Source: Malania oleifera (Eukaryota; Streptophyta; Magnoliopsida; Santalales; Ximeniaceae). Taken from it: a DNA stretch of 64,000 bases. The stretch is taken from positions 9,133,062 to 9,197,061 of the forward strand of contig NC_080418.1 of the NCBI RefSeq assembly GCF_029873635.1, in the 5' to 3' direction. Below the pieces are notes generated by a model that was not told the origin of the DNA, searched no databases, and saw nothing but the letters and a program-made list of their open reading frames with translations. The position numbers and the translations under genes were made by a program. How positions within the stretch are numbered: the stretch's first letter is position 1; each line of letters opens with the position of its first letter. Positions 17,714 to 29,315 of this stretch are shown here, one piece after another.

Positions 17714-19514
17714 TGCAGCACCCCGATCCTCTAGGTGGGCCCTAGATGCTACTAAACATACATAACATACATCTCTCTGATATCATACATATACAACTTG
17801 CCCAAACAATGGAAAAACGGGTGTTCTATCTTGATATGAATAAACACGCACAGCGGAAATACATACATCATCTAATACTTACCAGAGTTTCTAACTATTT
17901 CCCATATACATTCATACATAACTGAAATCATAATTGGCTATATAATTCTCAAAAGAGACAGACACTATCTAATATTTCACCAACTCTGGCAAGGACTGTC
18001 AGCCATCTAAACTCAGCCTAGCAGAACGCTAGGCTCGATCCCTCGGAGGACCTGAAACAACATTTGTATGTTAGGGTGAGACACCTCTCAATAAGACGGA
18101 TTATATTATCATCAATGTGTGGTTAGCATGAGATTTCGTGTGTATATATAATGCTAACATTTAAATACATTTAATTGGCATTTTAAAATCTGTATTACTT
18201 TGTAAATGTGAAAATACATACTTTCATACTAATATACCGCTGGCTCAATATAGCCCTTTCTATAGTAAATGTGCTCATATATGCCTAGAAGATACGACTT
18301 GGTCTATAGGAATAGTTTTGTCACGACATCACATACATGTGAGACATGCTTTCCCCCATGACGGGTTGTGCGGCCCGAAGGCTGGACCTAATAAATAGTC
18401 GGCCGACTAATGCTAAGTCAAATATAAAGTAGTACGATGGTGCCTACTCTCTTTGTGCTCGAAGGCTGAGTCATCCAGAATTACTACGTCAGATGGAACC
18501 CTAAAATTTATGTATCGAGGAGTACTTTACCCAGGCCACCAATAGCCTCTCCGATCCACACTTTATTTGATACTTGTGGTTGCACCCCTACATACATATA
18601 GCTACAGTACCGTGCTCTTACCATGAGAACATAACAACATGGTTCTACTTTCATATATGGCAATTCACATCGTATAAAACTATAATCATAATTCTTTTCA
18701 TAAAACCATATGGAACATAAGTTGTACATAATTTTGTGAAAACATCTTCTAGATACTGACTCGGTAAAAATCGGTGTATCATATATTTCATAACTGGCTC
18801 GGTAAAAATTGGCATTTCATAAACTCGACATTTAGTCGTCATATCTCATCTCTTGGCATATAGCCATCATATCTCATATCTCAGCTTATAGTCGTTACAT
18901 TTCAGTATTACACAAAACCTTCTCATTTAATGCCAATTAAAACTATACTTATGCCACACAATTTTTCATCTGGTAACTCATAAATAAATCATCTGCTTAG
19001 GAAAGTAATTACTGCCTCTAAAACTGGGGTATGAATATCTCCAGGTTATTATTTTACTAAATATAGATATATAGCTAAATACGGGAAAAATAGAGATATT
19101 CAACACTACCGTCTTTGGTTGTCAAAACAAGTCTATGGTTTGAAATAACAATTTCCCAATCGGTAAAAATGTTCAGAAAGACCAATATTATACTTTAAAA
19201 ATATCATATTTGAATTTAAATGGTTGGTTTCAAAAATAAAGTCGGTTAACCAAACCCTAGGCCCAGAATCCCTAGAAAAGTCGTAATTGTTTATCTAAAA
19301 ACCATTTTAACATTTCATTCCATTAGAACTCATAAACATAGCTGACATACTATAATCTCATTACTTGTTTCTTGAAAAACGACCCGATACACTTGAAAAT
19401 CAAATCCTAGCTTTTTCTCGGGATCAAGAATCCACTCCACTAGACTTGTAGATATTCACTCCCTGATCCGCGTGGTAACTTTTGAATGTTGAAACGGGCA
19501 ACGATTGGTGAAAG

Positions 19515-19590
<76 letters not shown>

Positions 19591-19879
19591 TTTTCATTTC
19601 TTAATGAAGAAACAATTGAAAAACTATTTATAGACCCTTGACCCAGTCAGCTTCGTCGATGAAATGGCGCCTTCGTCAACGAACTACAGAAGGTCATTCG
19701 TCGACGAAAGAATGGCTTCGTTGATGAACCCTCAGCCTGATATTTTCTATCGTTCTGGATCTTTTCGTCGACGATGCTCTGAATTTGACGAGAACATGAA
19801 CTTCGTCAACGAAGCCTACTGAAATCCCCTTTTCCTTTTCTTATTTAATTTCCTTATTTTCCTGGTTCGGGTCTCTACA
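17714..19879 (-). repeat. 5' LTR of the truncated gypsy element (2166 bp)
   Basis: On the minus strand it begins TGTAGAGACCC (ending at 19879) and finishes GGGGTGCTGCA at 17714, 2 bp from the primer-binding site. It contains a (GA)n tract at 19519-19581, a TATA box and an upstream palindrome array (separate entry). The 5 bp outside are ACTCT; there is no partner because the other end is truncated. Confidence 0.85.
19649..19825 (-). promoter_or_regulatory. U3 palindrome array with TATA box, truncated gypsy LTR
   Basis: Repeated variants of TTCGTCGACGAA (for example near 19700 and 19767) lie roughly every 30 bp between the LTR 5' end (19879) and a minus-strand TATA box TATAAATAG at 19624-19632. 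In minus orientation the array is therefore upstream of the TATA box, in U3. Confidence 0.6.
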
Positions 19880-20290
19880 ACTCTGGTATGTTATAAAGGA
19901 TGTTAGTTTATTTTTCCGCTACGTAATTGATGTTATAGTATCAGATACAAGTAAATGAAACACATGACACTCGGGCCCCACCTAATGGGTTCAAGGCATC
20001 ACAAAGAAAGAAAAAGAAATCAAGAAAAAGATCTAAAACTTCCCCAAGTCTAAGCACCATAAAATAGACTAGTACAAAAAATTGCACAAAAATGTACATA
20101 AAAACCCCTAAAATGATATTTTTAATCAAATGTTGACAACCATTGAATAAAAATGAAAAATAGGGTTGAAGAAGAACAAAAAAAAGAAAAAGATACCTTA
20201 ACAAAATCCTTGAACCATATAATGAACTGCATATACCACGAACATGATATTTCAAGTTTTGCTCACAAAAGAAAACAACAAAAGATGTGC

Positions 20291-20373
<83 letters not shown>

Positions 20374-20639
20374 CCTGAAAAGTGCGCAGTCGCAGACGAG
20401 AGAACGAAGGAATAAAATGAAGAAAAGGGATTAGGGTGTTTTTGTTTTATGACTGTGGGAGTGGTGACGGCGGTGGGAAGCAATAGCGGCGAGAAGCAAT
20501 GGCGGTGGCAGGAATGGCTGTAGGGGGTTCTACCAGGGAGATTGGGAAAAAAAAAGGGAGATTGGGAAAGGAGGGAGAAATGTGAGAGAAAATGGAGAGG
20601 CAGATTGGGAAATCGCGTGGAGAAGGTAAATTTAATAGG
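19880..20639. repeat. Unassigned spacer with LTR-like fragment and (GA)n microsatellite
   Basis: About 19886-19945 (TTTTTCCGCTACGTAATTG and GTATCAGATA) resembles the plus orientation of a Tekay LTR end. A pure (GA)n tract runs 20295-20367. Open frames across it are translated microsatellite. The rest is unidentified. Confidence 0.5.
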
Positions 20640-22637
20640 TTGGAGTATTAGCGACGGTTTATAAAACTGTCACTAATACTTGACTATTAGTGATGAATCC
20701 TTTGCACCGTCATTAATATCCTATTATTAGTGACGAATATTCTAAATCGTCACTACTATTCTTAACTAAATTATTGATGGTTTAAAAAATCGTCACTAAA
20801 AACTCGATATTAATGACGAATCCTCTCAACTGTCACTAATAGTGTTAAATAAATTATTTTTATATTTTTTAAATAAAAAACTATTAGTGACGGTTTCAAA
20901 AACTGTCACTAATTATTGGCTATTAGTGACAAATCCTTTCAACCGTCACTAATAGTGTTAAATAAATTATTTTTATATTTTTTAAATAAAAAAACTATTA
21001 GTAATGTTTTTTAAACCGTCACTAATAATTGACTATTAGTGACGAATCCTCTCAACCGTCACTAATAATGTTAAATAATTTTTTTTTATATTTTTAAATA
21101 AAAAAACTATTAATGACGGTTTAAAAAACCATCACTACTAACAGACTACTAGTGACAAATTCTCTAAACTGTCACTAATAGTGTTAAATAAATTATTTTT
21201 ATTTATTACTACAATAATAGTAGTAACGGTTACTTAATCGTCACTAATAATTGACTTTTAGTGACAGATTCTATTCACCACTATTACCCTAAGAATCATC
21301 ACTAATATTTTATAGGGATAATTTTGGCGTGAAAAGTGGTTTCCCATTATAGTTTGAGTGGGAAAACTGTACCCACTTTTAGTGACGAAATTGAATTCGT
21401 CACTAATAATTTCATTACTAAAAACCAGTTTTTTAGTAGTAATTAGTGACGATTTATAAAAATCGTCACTAATAAAAAACTATTAGTGAGGGTTTTCTAT
21501 AAACCATCACTAATATAGTTAAATAAATTATTTTTATATTTTTTAAATAAAAACATCATTAGAGACGGTTTAGAATATTCGTCGCTAATAATAGACTAGT
21601 AGTGATGGTTTGCATGAACCGTCACTAATAAAAGATTATTAGTGATGATTTTTCTAAATCGTCACTAATATAGTTAAATAAATTGTTTTTATATTTTTAA
21701 AATAAAAAACTCTATTAGTGACAGTTTAATAAATTTGTGGCTAATAATGGACTAGTAGTGACAGTTTGGAAAAATCGTCACTAATAAAAGACTATTAGTG
21801 ACGGTTTTTCTAAACCATCATTAATATAGTTAAATAAATTATTTTTATATTTTTAAATAAAAACACTATTAGTGACGGTTTAGAATATTCTCCGCTAGTA
21901 ATATACTAGTAGTGACGGTTTGCATGAATAGTCACTAATAAAAGACTATTAGTGACGGTTTTTCTAAACCTTCACTAGCATAGTTAAATAAATTGTTTTT
22001 ATATTTTTTAAATAAGAACTCTATTAGTGATAGTTTAATAAATTCATCGCTAATAATAAACTAGTAGTGACTGTTTGGAAAATCGTTACTAATAAAAGAC
22101 TATTAGTGACGATTTTTCTAAACCATCACTAATATAGTTAAATAAATTATTTTTATATTTTTTAAATAAAAAACTCTATTAATGGCGGTTTAATAAATTT
22201 GTCGCTAATAATAGACTAGTAGTGACGATTTGGAAAAACCATCACTAATAAAAAACTATTAGTCATGGTTTTTCCAAACTGTCACTAATACAGTTAAATA
22301 AATTATTTTTATATTTTTTAAATAAAAAAACTCTATTAGTGACGATTTAGTAAATTTGTTACTGATACAACAGTAATATTGACGGGTTTGAAGAACCGTT
22401 ACTAATAATGGATTATTAGTGACGATTTCTAAGAACCGTCACTAATATTGTTGACTTTTTTACAGCCAACATGCACTATTAGTAATGGCTTACGGAACCG
22501 TTACTAGTATGGTACTATTAGTAACGGTTAATCAATTGTCACTAATAATTTCTTTTTAGTATGCTTTGAAATCGTCACTAAAATCCGAAAAAACATCGCT
22601 AATACTTTTGTTACTAAAAACCAGTTTTTTTGTAGTG
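20640..22637 (-). mobile_element. CACTA (En/Spm-type) terminal region with subterminal inverted-repeat array
   Basis: The right end reads CACTACAAAAAAACTGG on the minus strand from 22637, the CACTA-type terminus. Inward lie about 2 kb of repeated units with TTAGTGACGGTTT facing AACCGTCACTAATA, separated by an AT-rich linker (TTAAATAAATTATTTTTATA). Such short inverted units are the usual transposase-binding subterminal repeats of CACTA elements. A second terminus-like sequence with the same orientation ends at about 21442. I find no opposite terminus and no transposase, so this is a fragment or a non-autonomous derivative. Confidence 0.75.
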
Positions 22638-22689
22638 AGTGTGTGCCATGATTTGTTTGGACTTTCTATTGGATTTTCTTGAGAGCCAA

Positions 22690-23160
22690 ACAGACTCCCA
22701 GCTGACTTGGACCTGGGTTCGGGATTTTTGGTTGGACTAGGGTTGGACTGTGGTTGGGGTTAGGTTAGGATGGGGCCCTAGTTTGGGTTCTGGTTTGGAC
22801 TCAGGTTTGACTCTAGTTCAATCCCTGGTTTGGGTTATGGTTTGGACTCCGTTTGGACTAGGGTTGGACCCTGGTTAGTGGTTTTGGTTTGGACTCTGGT
22901 TTAGACCCTAGTTTGACTAGGGTCGGACCTTAGTTAGTGCTCTAGTTGGACCAAGGTGGGACTCTGGTTAGGTTAGGGTTAGGTCCTGACTGGACCTTGG
23001 TTAGGTATCTGGTTAGGTCAATGGTTTGGGCTCAGGGTTACAACTGGGTCATGTTTGGGCTTTGGTTGCTGTTGGGTCAGCTTAAGAGTAGGAGCTTTGG
23101 TCTGGTGAGTCAAGTCAAGCTCAATTGGGCTTGACCCAAGGTTTTGACTTTTTGACCGTG
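22690..23160. repeat. Degenerate minisatellite, GGTTTGGACTCTGG-like
   Basis: Variants of a roughly 14-18 bp GT-rich unit (GGTTTGGACTC, CTAGGGTTGGAC, CTCTGGTTAGG) recur with no fixed register. The region lies in the right part of the 13.0-25.35 kb nest. It has no coding character. Confidence 0.55.
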
Positions 23161-23189
23161 GTCTGGTTGGCCCCTTTCTTTTTTTAAAA

Positions 23190-23525
23190 AAAAATAAATA
23201 ATGAGCTTTTCATTTTAAAAGTGGGTTTGGGTTTCATTTAAAACGGTGGGCTTGGGGTTTTCTTAAAGTGGTGGGCTTGGGGCTTTATTTAAAATGATGG
23301 GTTTAAGGGCTTTCTTAAGAACGGGGCCTAGGCTTTTGTCTACAATAATGGGCTTGGGGCTTTCTTAAAAACGGGGTTGGGGCTTTTTTATAAAATAATG
23401 AGCTTGGGATGTTCTTAAAAAACTAGGCCTAGGCTTTTCAAAGTAAGGCTGAGTTTTTATATAGCAATGGACTTGGGGCTTTCTTAAAAACTGGGCCGAG
23501 TCTTTTGTTGAAAATAATGGACTTT
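23190..23525. repeat. Degenerate minisatellite, GGGCTTGGGGCTTTCTTAAA-like
   Basis: At least six imperfect copies of a unit with GATGGGCTTGGGGCTTTCTTAAAA followed in part by ACGGGGCCTAGGCTTTT. Unit length varies by roughly 40-60 bp. It is probably part of the long LTR of the host nest. Confidence 0.6.
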
Positions 23526-23764
23526 TCAGGGGGAAGACTCTGCATTCCTAAGCTTGGGACTTGGTTGTTTGACTGTGGGCTTGTGGGATAAGTTGCATGG
23601 GAGGTACTTTCTTTTGTCATTACAAAATTCATATATTGAAATTATGACCTTAGAAGTAAAGCAAATATTAAAAGAAAAAAAAAACTTACCTTGGGTCTTC
23701 CACTCCTTATGTTCCTCTTTTCCCCACTTTATGCTTTTTTGGTTGCTCCTTCTCTAGTGTTTAA

Positions 23765-24079
23765 TGTGATACGTGGAAGAAAAGCTTAAAAAGGATTAGA
23801 TGTTACTACCCATATCAACAAAGTGTACCTTTCTTTTCGGGAGTCTTCTCATAAGAAATTCACAGTTAAGCTTGCTTGGCTTGGAGTAATCTTGGGATGG
23901 GTGACATTCTAGGAAGTTTTCTCAGGAAGTGTGCGAGTGAGGAAAAAACACACTGAAAAGGACACGTGTTGGTCTGTGGGGCCAATCATTAGTCCGATAA
24001 GGCTCACCCCCCGTTGTCTAGTCCAGGTGGAGGAGGAGAGGCACAGTACTCCTTGGCAGACCCAAGTTGGGGCGTTACA
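23765..24079 (+). repeat. Cassandra 5' LTR with 5S-like promoter segment
   Basis: About 23830-23935 resembles 5S rRNA. The box-A-like AGTTAAGCTTGC (23863-23874) differs by one base from the plant AGTTAAGCGTGC. The later GGATGGGTGAC (23895-23905) matches the 5S internal control region. Pol III promotion is known for the family and inferred here. Confidence 0.85.
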
Positions 24080-24189
24080 AAATGGTATAAGAGCAATTAC
24101 CCAGCCGAAAGTGTAATAAGATTCACACTGCTTGGGTTTGGAAATGTGGGTTCGCAACGAGGACGTTGTGTTTTGTGAGTGGGGAAGAA

Positions 24190-24508
24190 TGTGATATCTC
24201 GTAGAAGAAAGGCTTAAAAAGGATTAGATGTTACTACCTATATCAACAAGGTGCACCTTTCTTTTCGATAGCCTTCTCATAAGAACTCCACGGTTAAGCG
24301 TGCTTGGTTTGGTGTAATCTTGGGATGGGCAACCTTTTGGGAAGTTTTTTCAAGAAGTGTGTAAGTGAGGACAAAACACACTAAAAAGGACACGTGTTGG
24401 TCGATAGGGCCATTCATTAGTCCGATAAGGCCCGCCCCTTTGTTGTTTAGTCTAGGTGGAGGAGAAGAGACGCAATGCTCTTTAGCAAACCCAACTTGGG
24501 GCATTACA
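24190..24508 (+). repeat. Cassandra 3' LTR with 5S-like promoter segment
   Basis: The 5S-like part spans about 24260-24355. Its box A is GGTTAAGCGTGC (24292-24303), keeping the GCGTGC that the other LTR has lost. Its later box reads GGATGGGCAACC where the 5' LTR has GGATGGGTGAC, so the two LTRs have diverged in opposite promoter boxes. Confidence 0.85.
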
Positions 24509-25350
24509 AAAGATGTGTTCAAGTCCTCAGCCTCCGCTCCCTTTAGTTGTGGGAACCCTTCTAGCCGTGGGTTCTTCGGCTCTGACCCTCATTTAGATAG
24601 GGGAACCCTTCAAGCTATGGGTTCTTCGATTGTGACCCTCCTTTTCTCTTAGGAAGCATATAACTCTATCATTCTCTTAATTGGTATCTCTCACTCTACT
24701 CTCAATATCGTGTGTGTCTCTGTGTTTTTATTCTCCATTTTCTATATGTCCTTCTCCCCATTGTGAAGGCCCCTATTTATAGGGTTAGGGCCTCGACTAA
24801 CATAGGTAACAAATCAAACCTTCCCTTATTGCCACTTTCCTTGTGTTCTATCTTCTCATGCGCATGCTTTCCTTCCTACAAAAAATTCTTATCCCCGACC
24901 AAAGCTCTTTGAAATTGGTTTCTCTTTGCTGATTTCTTTCCATATGGGTTTCCAACCGAGTAATTGGATTGTGAAACAAATCAAACTTCTTTATTGCAAA
25001 TCAATCATTTTTAAGGAAACAAATCCTTTAATTTATTGCAGAATCAACCAATTTTTAAGGAAAAATTTCTCCCTTTACTGCTTGATTTTGTCTAACTTTT
25101 CCATTGTGCATGTGTGCAGGTGCCAGCAGAGGCTTTTAAATATGCCTTGTATCTTTCCTTATCTTTCCATGTGTTTCCCTATATTTTCCTACATTTCCAT
25201 ATATTTCCTTGTATTTCCTTGTACTTTCCTATATTCTCTATCATTTCCCTGCACTTCACTGTATTAATTTGTTTTCTATTGTATTTTGCATACGTAGTGA
25301 AATAATGATAGTTTGTTATACGAGCCTCTGATTAAAATAGGGTGTCGACA
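24509..25350 (-). repeat. Right-hand end of the 13.0-25.35 kb nest (LTR-like)
   Basis: The stretch runs from the Cassandra element to the GTGTCGACA terminus. It has two near-repeats of GGGAACCCTT..GGGTTCTTCG (24550 and 24600), a minus-strand TATA-like box (about 24775-24785), and an imperfect C/T-rich repeat of TTTCCATATATTTCC-like units (25150-25260). The short open frames on the plus strand come from this T-rich repeat. Confidence 0.5.
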
Positions 25351-25526
25351 GACTTTAAATTAAAATTTTCACTTATAAATGTACCCTCTACTGTTAATAT
25401 TATCTATTAATTTTAAAATGTCAACTTTAAAGTCAAATATGATTTAGTATTGTACGTAATAAATTATAATGGAAGTGTTATAAAAAATTTTGTCAGCACA
25501 TGCAAATTATAACTTTACATGCATCA

Positions 25527-27091
25527 TGTAACGACTTAAAATTTTGTACTTTTTTTTTCTAAATATATATATATATATATATAGACTGTAAATTACATTA
25601 CTTTGATACCCCTGTAATAACTACTTAAATACCTATGTAGCGGAAAACGCAAAATTGTACAACCATATACACAATACCAGAATTCAGTATTTCTCCAAAA
25701 TATACATACACAAAAGCATAACTCTCCAATATAATCTATCAAGACTCCTGTGATCTACCCAAAAATACTTCCCTCTTGAAATTACTTACCCTACAAACAA
25801 GGCAGTGCAAATATCCTCTCTATTTCCGAGCCTAATCTGCTTGTCTAACTAGATCACCTGAAAAATGTTAAATCACAAGGATGAGACAACTCTTAGTAAA
25901 AAGAAATATGCTATTACTAGTATGTGGCAATTGAGTTTACATAAATAATTTACTGATAAATAACTTAACTGAGATATTATATAAAATATAATACTGTGTA
26001 ACTCACACCTATGTGGCTTAAAATACATCTGTAATATCAGAGTTTTCTATTTAATCATACTGCTAGTATTATAATATATTCGTTGTGGTCCTGTAAATTT
26101 GTATATATATAAATAACTATGAAAACTACCTTGAATCTCTGTATGTCATGTTTTAACCCCTCATGATAAAGTTGTGCAGCCCGTAAGCGGGACTTAACTC
26201 TGGTTGGCCCACCAGGATAAGTCAGCTAATACTTTATCAATTCTTAGTCCAACCTTACTGCAATCCCTCCAAAGGCTCGGTACTGGCATCTCCCTCGTCA
26301 AATTAGCCACCTCTACCCAGAATATTGGGGAGCCCGCAATCCCTCAAAGGCACGGTTGACGGAAATCTACACACTATTTGAGATATGTGGTTGCAGTCTG
26401 ATATGAAATAGCTATGGTACCGTGCTCTACTGACTGAATCTGACTGAAATAATTAATTTGACTAAAATATTTCATCACGGTCTGATACTATAAAATACTA
26501 ATAAATAATTATCTTACTGTTTCGTCATGATTCCAAAATAACCATAACACTATAAAACTGATATGTAAATACTGTAATATCTAACTGAAATAACTATATA
26601 TTTGATATGTATTATCTTAATGAATAAACTATAATATCTGAGTGTTATGGTTTTATAATTTTGGAAATCATGGAATTATGTAAATACTGTAAAATATATG
26701 TCTATATAATATCTGTCTATAAAATGTTTGTCTGCAAAATATTTGTTTGTATAATAACTGTTCGTATATACACTGTAATTCATAATTCTATAAAATTTGG
26801 TAAAACATATTTTTGTGCCAAAAATACTATAAATCATGGTATTCTGAAAAACTGTATAAACTCAATATTGAACAAATATCTACTCAGACCACACAATTAA
26901 TAAAACTCATGTTTTGAAATCTGTAAAACTGTATAATTGATATCCTATATCTTAATAAACAAATACTATAATTTACTGATAAAATTTTTGAATTTACTAG
27001 CATAACATATTTCCTTTACCTAGCAAACTAACCTCGTCTGCTAACTTGCTAACTTACGCCCATGGCGTTCATAATCCCATAATCCTGAAAT

Positions 27092-27149
<58 letters not shown>

Positions 27150-27841
27150 ATTCCTTGTCAATCAACCGAATTTCTCAGAATAGTTTCATACTCACATTTC
27201 CTGAATCATAAACTATTTATCATTTACCTGGGTCCCTGAGGAAAAACACTCACTGAAAACCTAGCCTGCCTGCTGTGTATATACAACCCTGAATTATACA
27301 AAATCTCAATTTCTCAATTTAACCTCAAAAATACATTCACATATAATCTTATACCTTCAATAATTAAATAATTAACTCAAAACACTCAAATAACACCTTT
27401 ACCTCAGTTTTGGGATGGTGCTCCAAAACCTCAAATTGAAATTCTACTTCGCCTATGTTGTAGAGAATCTTCCCAGGAACCCCGTGGTGGTTCTTGATCG
27501 TCGAAATGAGGCTTATTGGAGTAGAAATTGTAAAGAGAAGGAAGAGGGGCCGTGCGTTCTGAAGAGAGGGAGAGAGTTTGATTTGTTTTTAAAAAATATG
27601 ATGTCTTTATAAGTTTCAGCACTAGCAAGAAAATCGTTGCCGATTTTCTGAGCTTCTTATAAAACCGTTGCCGATTTTCTATTAATCGGCTAAAAAAATT
27701 ACCATTTTACCTTACCCGACCGCGGTAACTTCCCAAAACCGTCGCCGGTTTTCTGGCTCTTTCAATAAACCGTCACTGGTTGTCTCTTGCATTAGCCAAA
27801 AATCCATTTTCTTTTATTATTATAATTTTTGGGTCACTATA
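25527..27841 (-). repeat. 3' LTR of element A (2315 bp)
   Basis: The plus strand begins TGTAACGACTT and ends GGGTCACTATA, where the expected final CA is now TA by a C-to-T change. It contains an (AT)n tract (25561-25583) and a long (AC)n tract (27094-27145). It aligns along its length with 45606-48082. Confidence 0.88.
27604..27785 (-). promoter_or_regulatory. U3 array with TATA box, element A 3' LTR
   Basis: Repeats of AAACCGTTGCCGATTTTCT-like sequence (about 27625-27780) lie upstream, in minus orientation, of a TATA-like CTTATAAAGA at 27604-27613. Confidence 0.5.
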
Positions 27842-27852
27842 TTCTCCCATCC
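27842..27852 (-). other. Polypurine tract of element A
   Basis: The minus strand reads GGATGGGAGAA directly before the 3' LTR. It is preceded by the TTTCGAGGACGAAATTTTATAA motif region that plant gypsy elements commonly carry before the tract. Confidence 0.75.
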
Positions 27853-28147
27853 TTATAAAATTTCGTCCTCGAAATTTAGTATCTGTGCTATACACCATCC
27901 CTTGAGGAAAAATTGGCTACTTATTTTATTAATTGTCCTCACTTATGGCGGAGGAATACCGTGGTTACATATACGGTTCTGGGAGATTACAAATATATAC
28001 ATAGAAGAAAATTCTCCCAAACCCAAAACACTACCTATCCTATAGCCTAATATACAACTTGTACATGCATAATTCTGCTCTGCATAAAATAAAACCAAAC
28101 TACATATACTGACTTTACTTTACCATAATCGTTATAGTTCTTTATGT

Positions 28148-29315
28148 CTAATACCGGTCCCCACTGAATAGATGTGGGTATCTCTGTCGTATCTCCTTTT
28201 TCAACTTCCACGAGGCCTCCTCCACCACATGATTTCTCCACAGAACTTTTACTAGTGGAATTCTCTTAGTATGCAACTCGTGTTCTTTTCTATCTAAGAT
28301 CTGCACTGGAGTCTCTTCATATGCTAGGGTATCCTTGAGCTCTATCTCCTCATAGCTGATCACATGGGAGGGATTCAAAACGTATTTTCTCAACATGAAA
28401 ACATGAAATACGTTATGTATTCTAGATAAAGCTGGCGGTAAAGCTAGCCTATAGGCAACTGGACCCACCCTTTATTGTATCTCGAATGGGCCAATAAACT
28501 TAGGGCTCAACTTACCATTCCTCCCAAATCTCATAGTCCCTCTCAGTGGTGCTACTTTCAAAAACATCCGATCTTCCACATCAAATTCCAGTTTTCAGCG
28601 GCGAGTATCTGCGTAACTTTTCTGCCAACTCTGAGCTGCACTGATTCTGTCTTGAATAAGTCAGACTTTATCGTATGCCTGTTGCACTAACTCTAGTCCA
28701 GAACTCACCTCTCACCTATTTCATCCCAGTAGAGTGGAGAACGGCACCTCCTACCATATAACACCTCGTAAGGTGCTATCTTGATATTGGCTTGATAGTT
28801 GTTATTATACGCGAACTCAACCAGCGGCATATACTAGGTCCAACTACCCCCAAAATCCTGCACACATGCTCCAAGCATATCCTCAAGTACCTGAATCGTT
28901 CTCTCTGTCTGTCCATCAGTCTGAGGATGAAAAGCTGTGCCAAATGATAATTGAGACCCCAAAGCCTCCTGTAAGCTCTTCCAAAATCGTGATGTGAAAC
29001 ATGGGTCTTGGTCTGAAATTGCAGATAGTGGCACTCCTTGAGGTCGAACTATCTCCTGAATATATATCTCAGCCAATCTGTTCATAGGGTAGCTAACTTT
29101 AATAGGTAGGAAGTGGGCAGTGTTCGTCAGCCGGTCTACAATTATCCATATAGCGTTCTGATCATGTAGCACCTGCAGCAAACCTGTGACAAAATCCATA
29201 GATATATGGTCCCACTTCCACTCAGGGATGTGGAGTGGTTGTAACTATTTTGTTAGCCTCTGGTACTCAGCTTTTACCTGCTAGCACATCAAACATTGCT
29301 CCACGAATTTCGCTC
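28148..29315 (-). pseudogene. Element A integrase core end and chromodomain-like C-terminus
   Basis: The piece at 28834-29199 is the integrase core (MDFVTGLLQVL, WIIVDRLTNTAHFLPIKVSY, GVPLSAISDQDPCFTSRFW, HPQTDGQTERTIQ), with the second catalytic Asp and Glu visible. The piece at 28148-28468 carries AYRLALPPALSRIHNVFHV and then QILDRKEHELHTKRIPLVKV, LWRNHVVEEASWKLKKEI. That tail is the chromodomain-type module of Tekay chromoviruses, which directs integration to heterochromatin (family knowledge). The intervening region has stops. A solo LTR cuts the integrase at 29316. Confidence 0.85.

Larger units (their letters stand above)
13770..19879 (-). mobile_element. Ty3/gypsy element (Tekay-like), truncated within integrase, 5' LTR only
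   Basis: Minus-strand order from 19879 downward: LTR, primer-binding site (17700-17711, TGGTATAAGAGC), gag, zinc knuckle, protease, reverse transcriptase, RNase H, start of integrase. Similarity stops near 13770 inside the integrase core, just beside a poly-A/T tract, so the integrase end, any chromodomain and the 3' LTR are missing. Coding regions contain many stops. Confidence 0.85.
23765..24508 (+). mobile_element. Cassandra TRIM retrotransposon, both LTRs present
   Basis: Two direct repeats of 315 and 319 bp flank a 110-bp internal domain that has a primer-binding site (TGGTATAAGAGC, 24083-24094) immediately inside the first LTR and a purine tract (GAGTGGGGAAGAA, 24177-24189) before the second. 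LTRs begin TGTGATA and end TTACA. Each contains a 5S-rRNA-like segment, which defines the Cassandra family of terminal-repeat retrotransposons in miniature (established knowledge). It encodes no protein and must have used another element's enzymes. The flanking 5 bp (TTTAA and AAAGA) do not match. Confidence 0.9.
13006..25350 (-). mobile_element. Large LTR-element nest: solo LTR or full element of an unassigned family with internal insertions
   Basis: The left end TGTCGCGACA (13006-13015) and right end GTGTCGACA (25342-25350) are LTR-like termini flanked by a perfect 5-bp direct repeat GACTT (13001-13005 and 25351-25355). Copy 1 of the flanking duplication runs straight through this point, confirming an insertion. 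LTR-like sequence fills 13006-13770 and 22640-25350; in between lie a truncated gypsy element and a CACTA-type repeat array. A TATA-like TATAAATAGGGG on the minus strand at about 24775-24785 suggests minus orientation. I see no second left terminus or primer site of its own, so a single long LTR with nested insertions is as likely as a full element. Confidence 0.65.

Noticed and set aside
20153..20483. Open frames on both strands containing long RE or LS dipeptide runs
   Set aside because: They are translations of the (GA)n microsatellite at 20295-20367, not genes.
22735..22990. GGGTTAGG-like motifs suggesting interstitial telomere sequence
   Set aside because: They occur irregularly within a degenerate GT-rich minisatellite and do not form runs of TTTAGGG.
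23830..24355. Two 5S rRNA-like segments as possible 5S genes
   Set aside because: Both lie within the LTRs of a TRIM with a primer site and purine tract, and only the promoter part of 5S is preserved.
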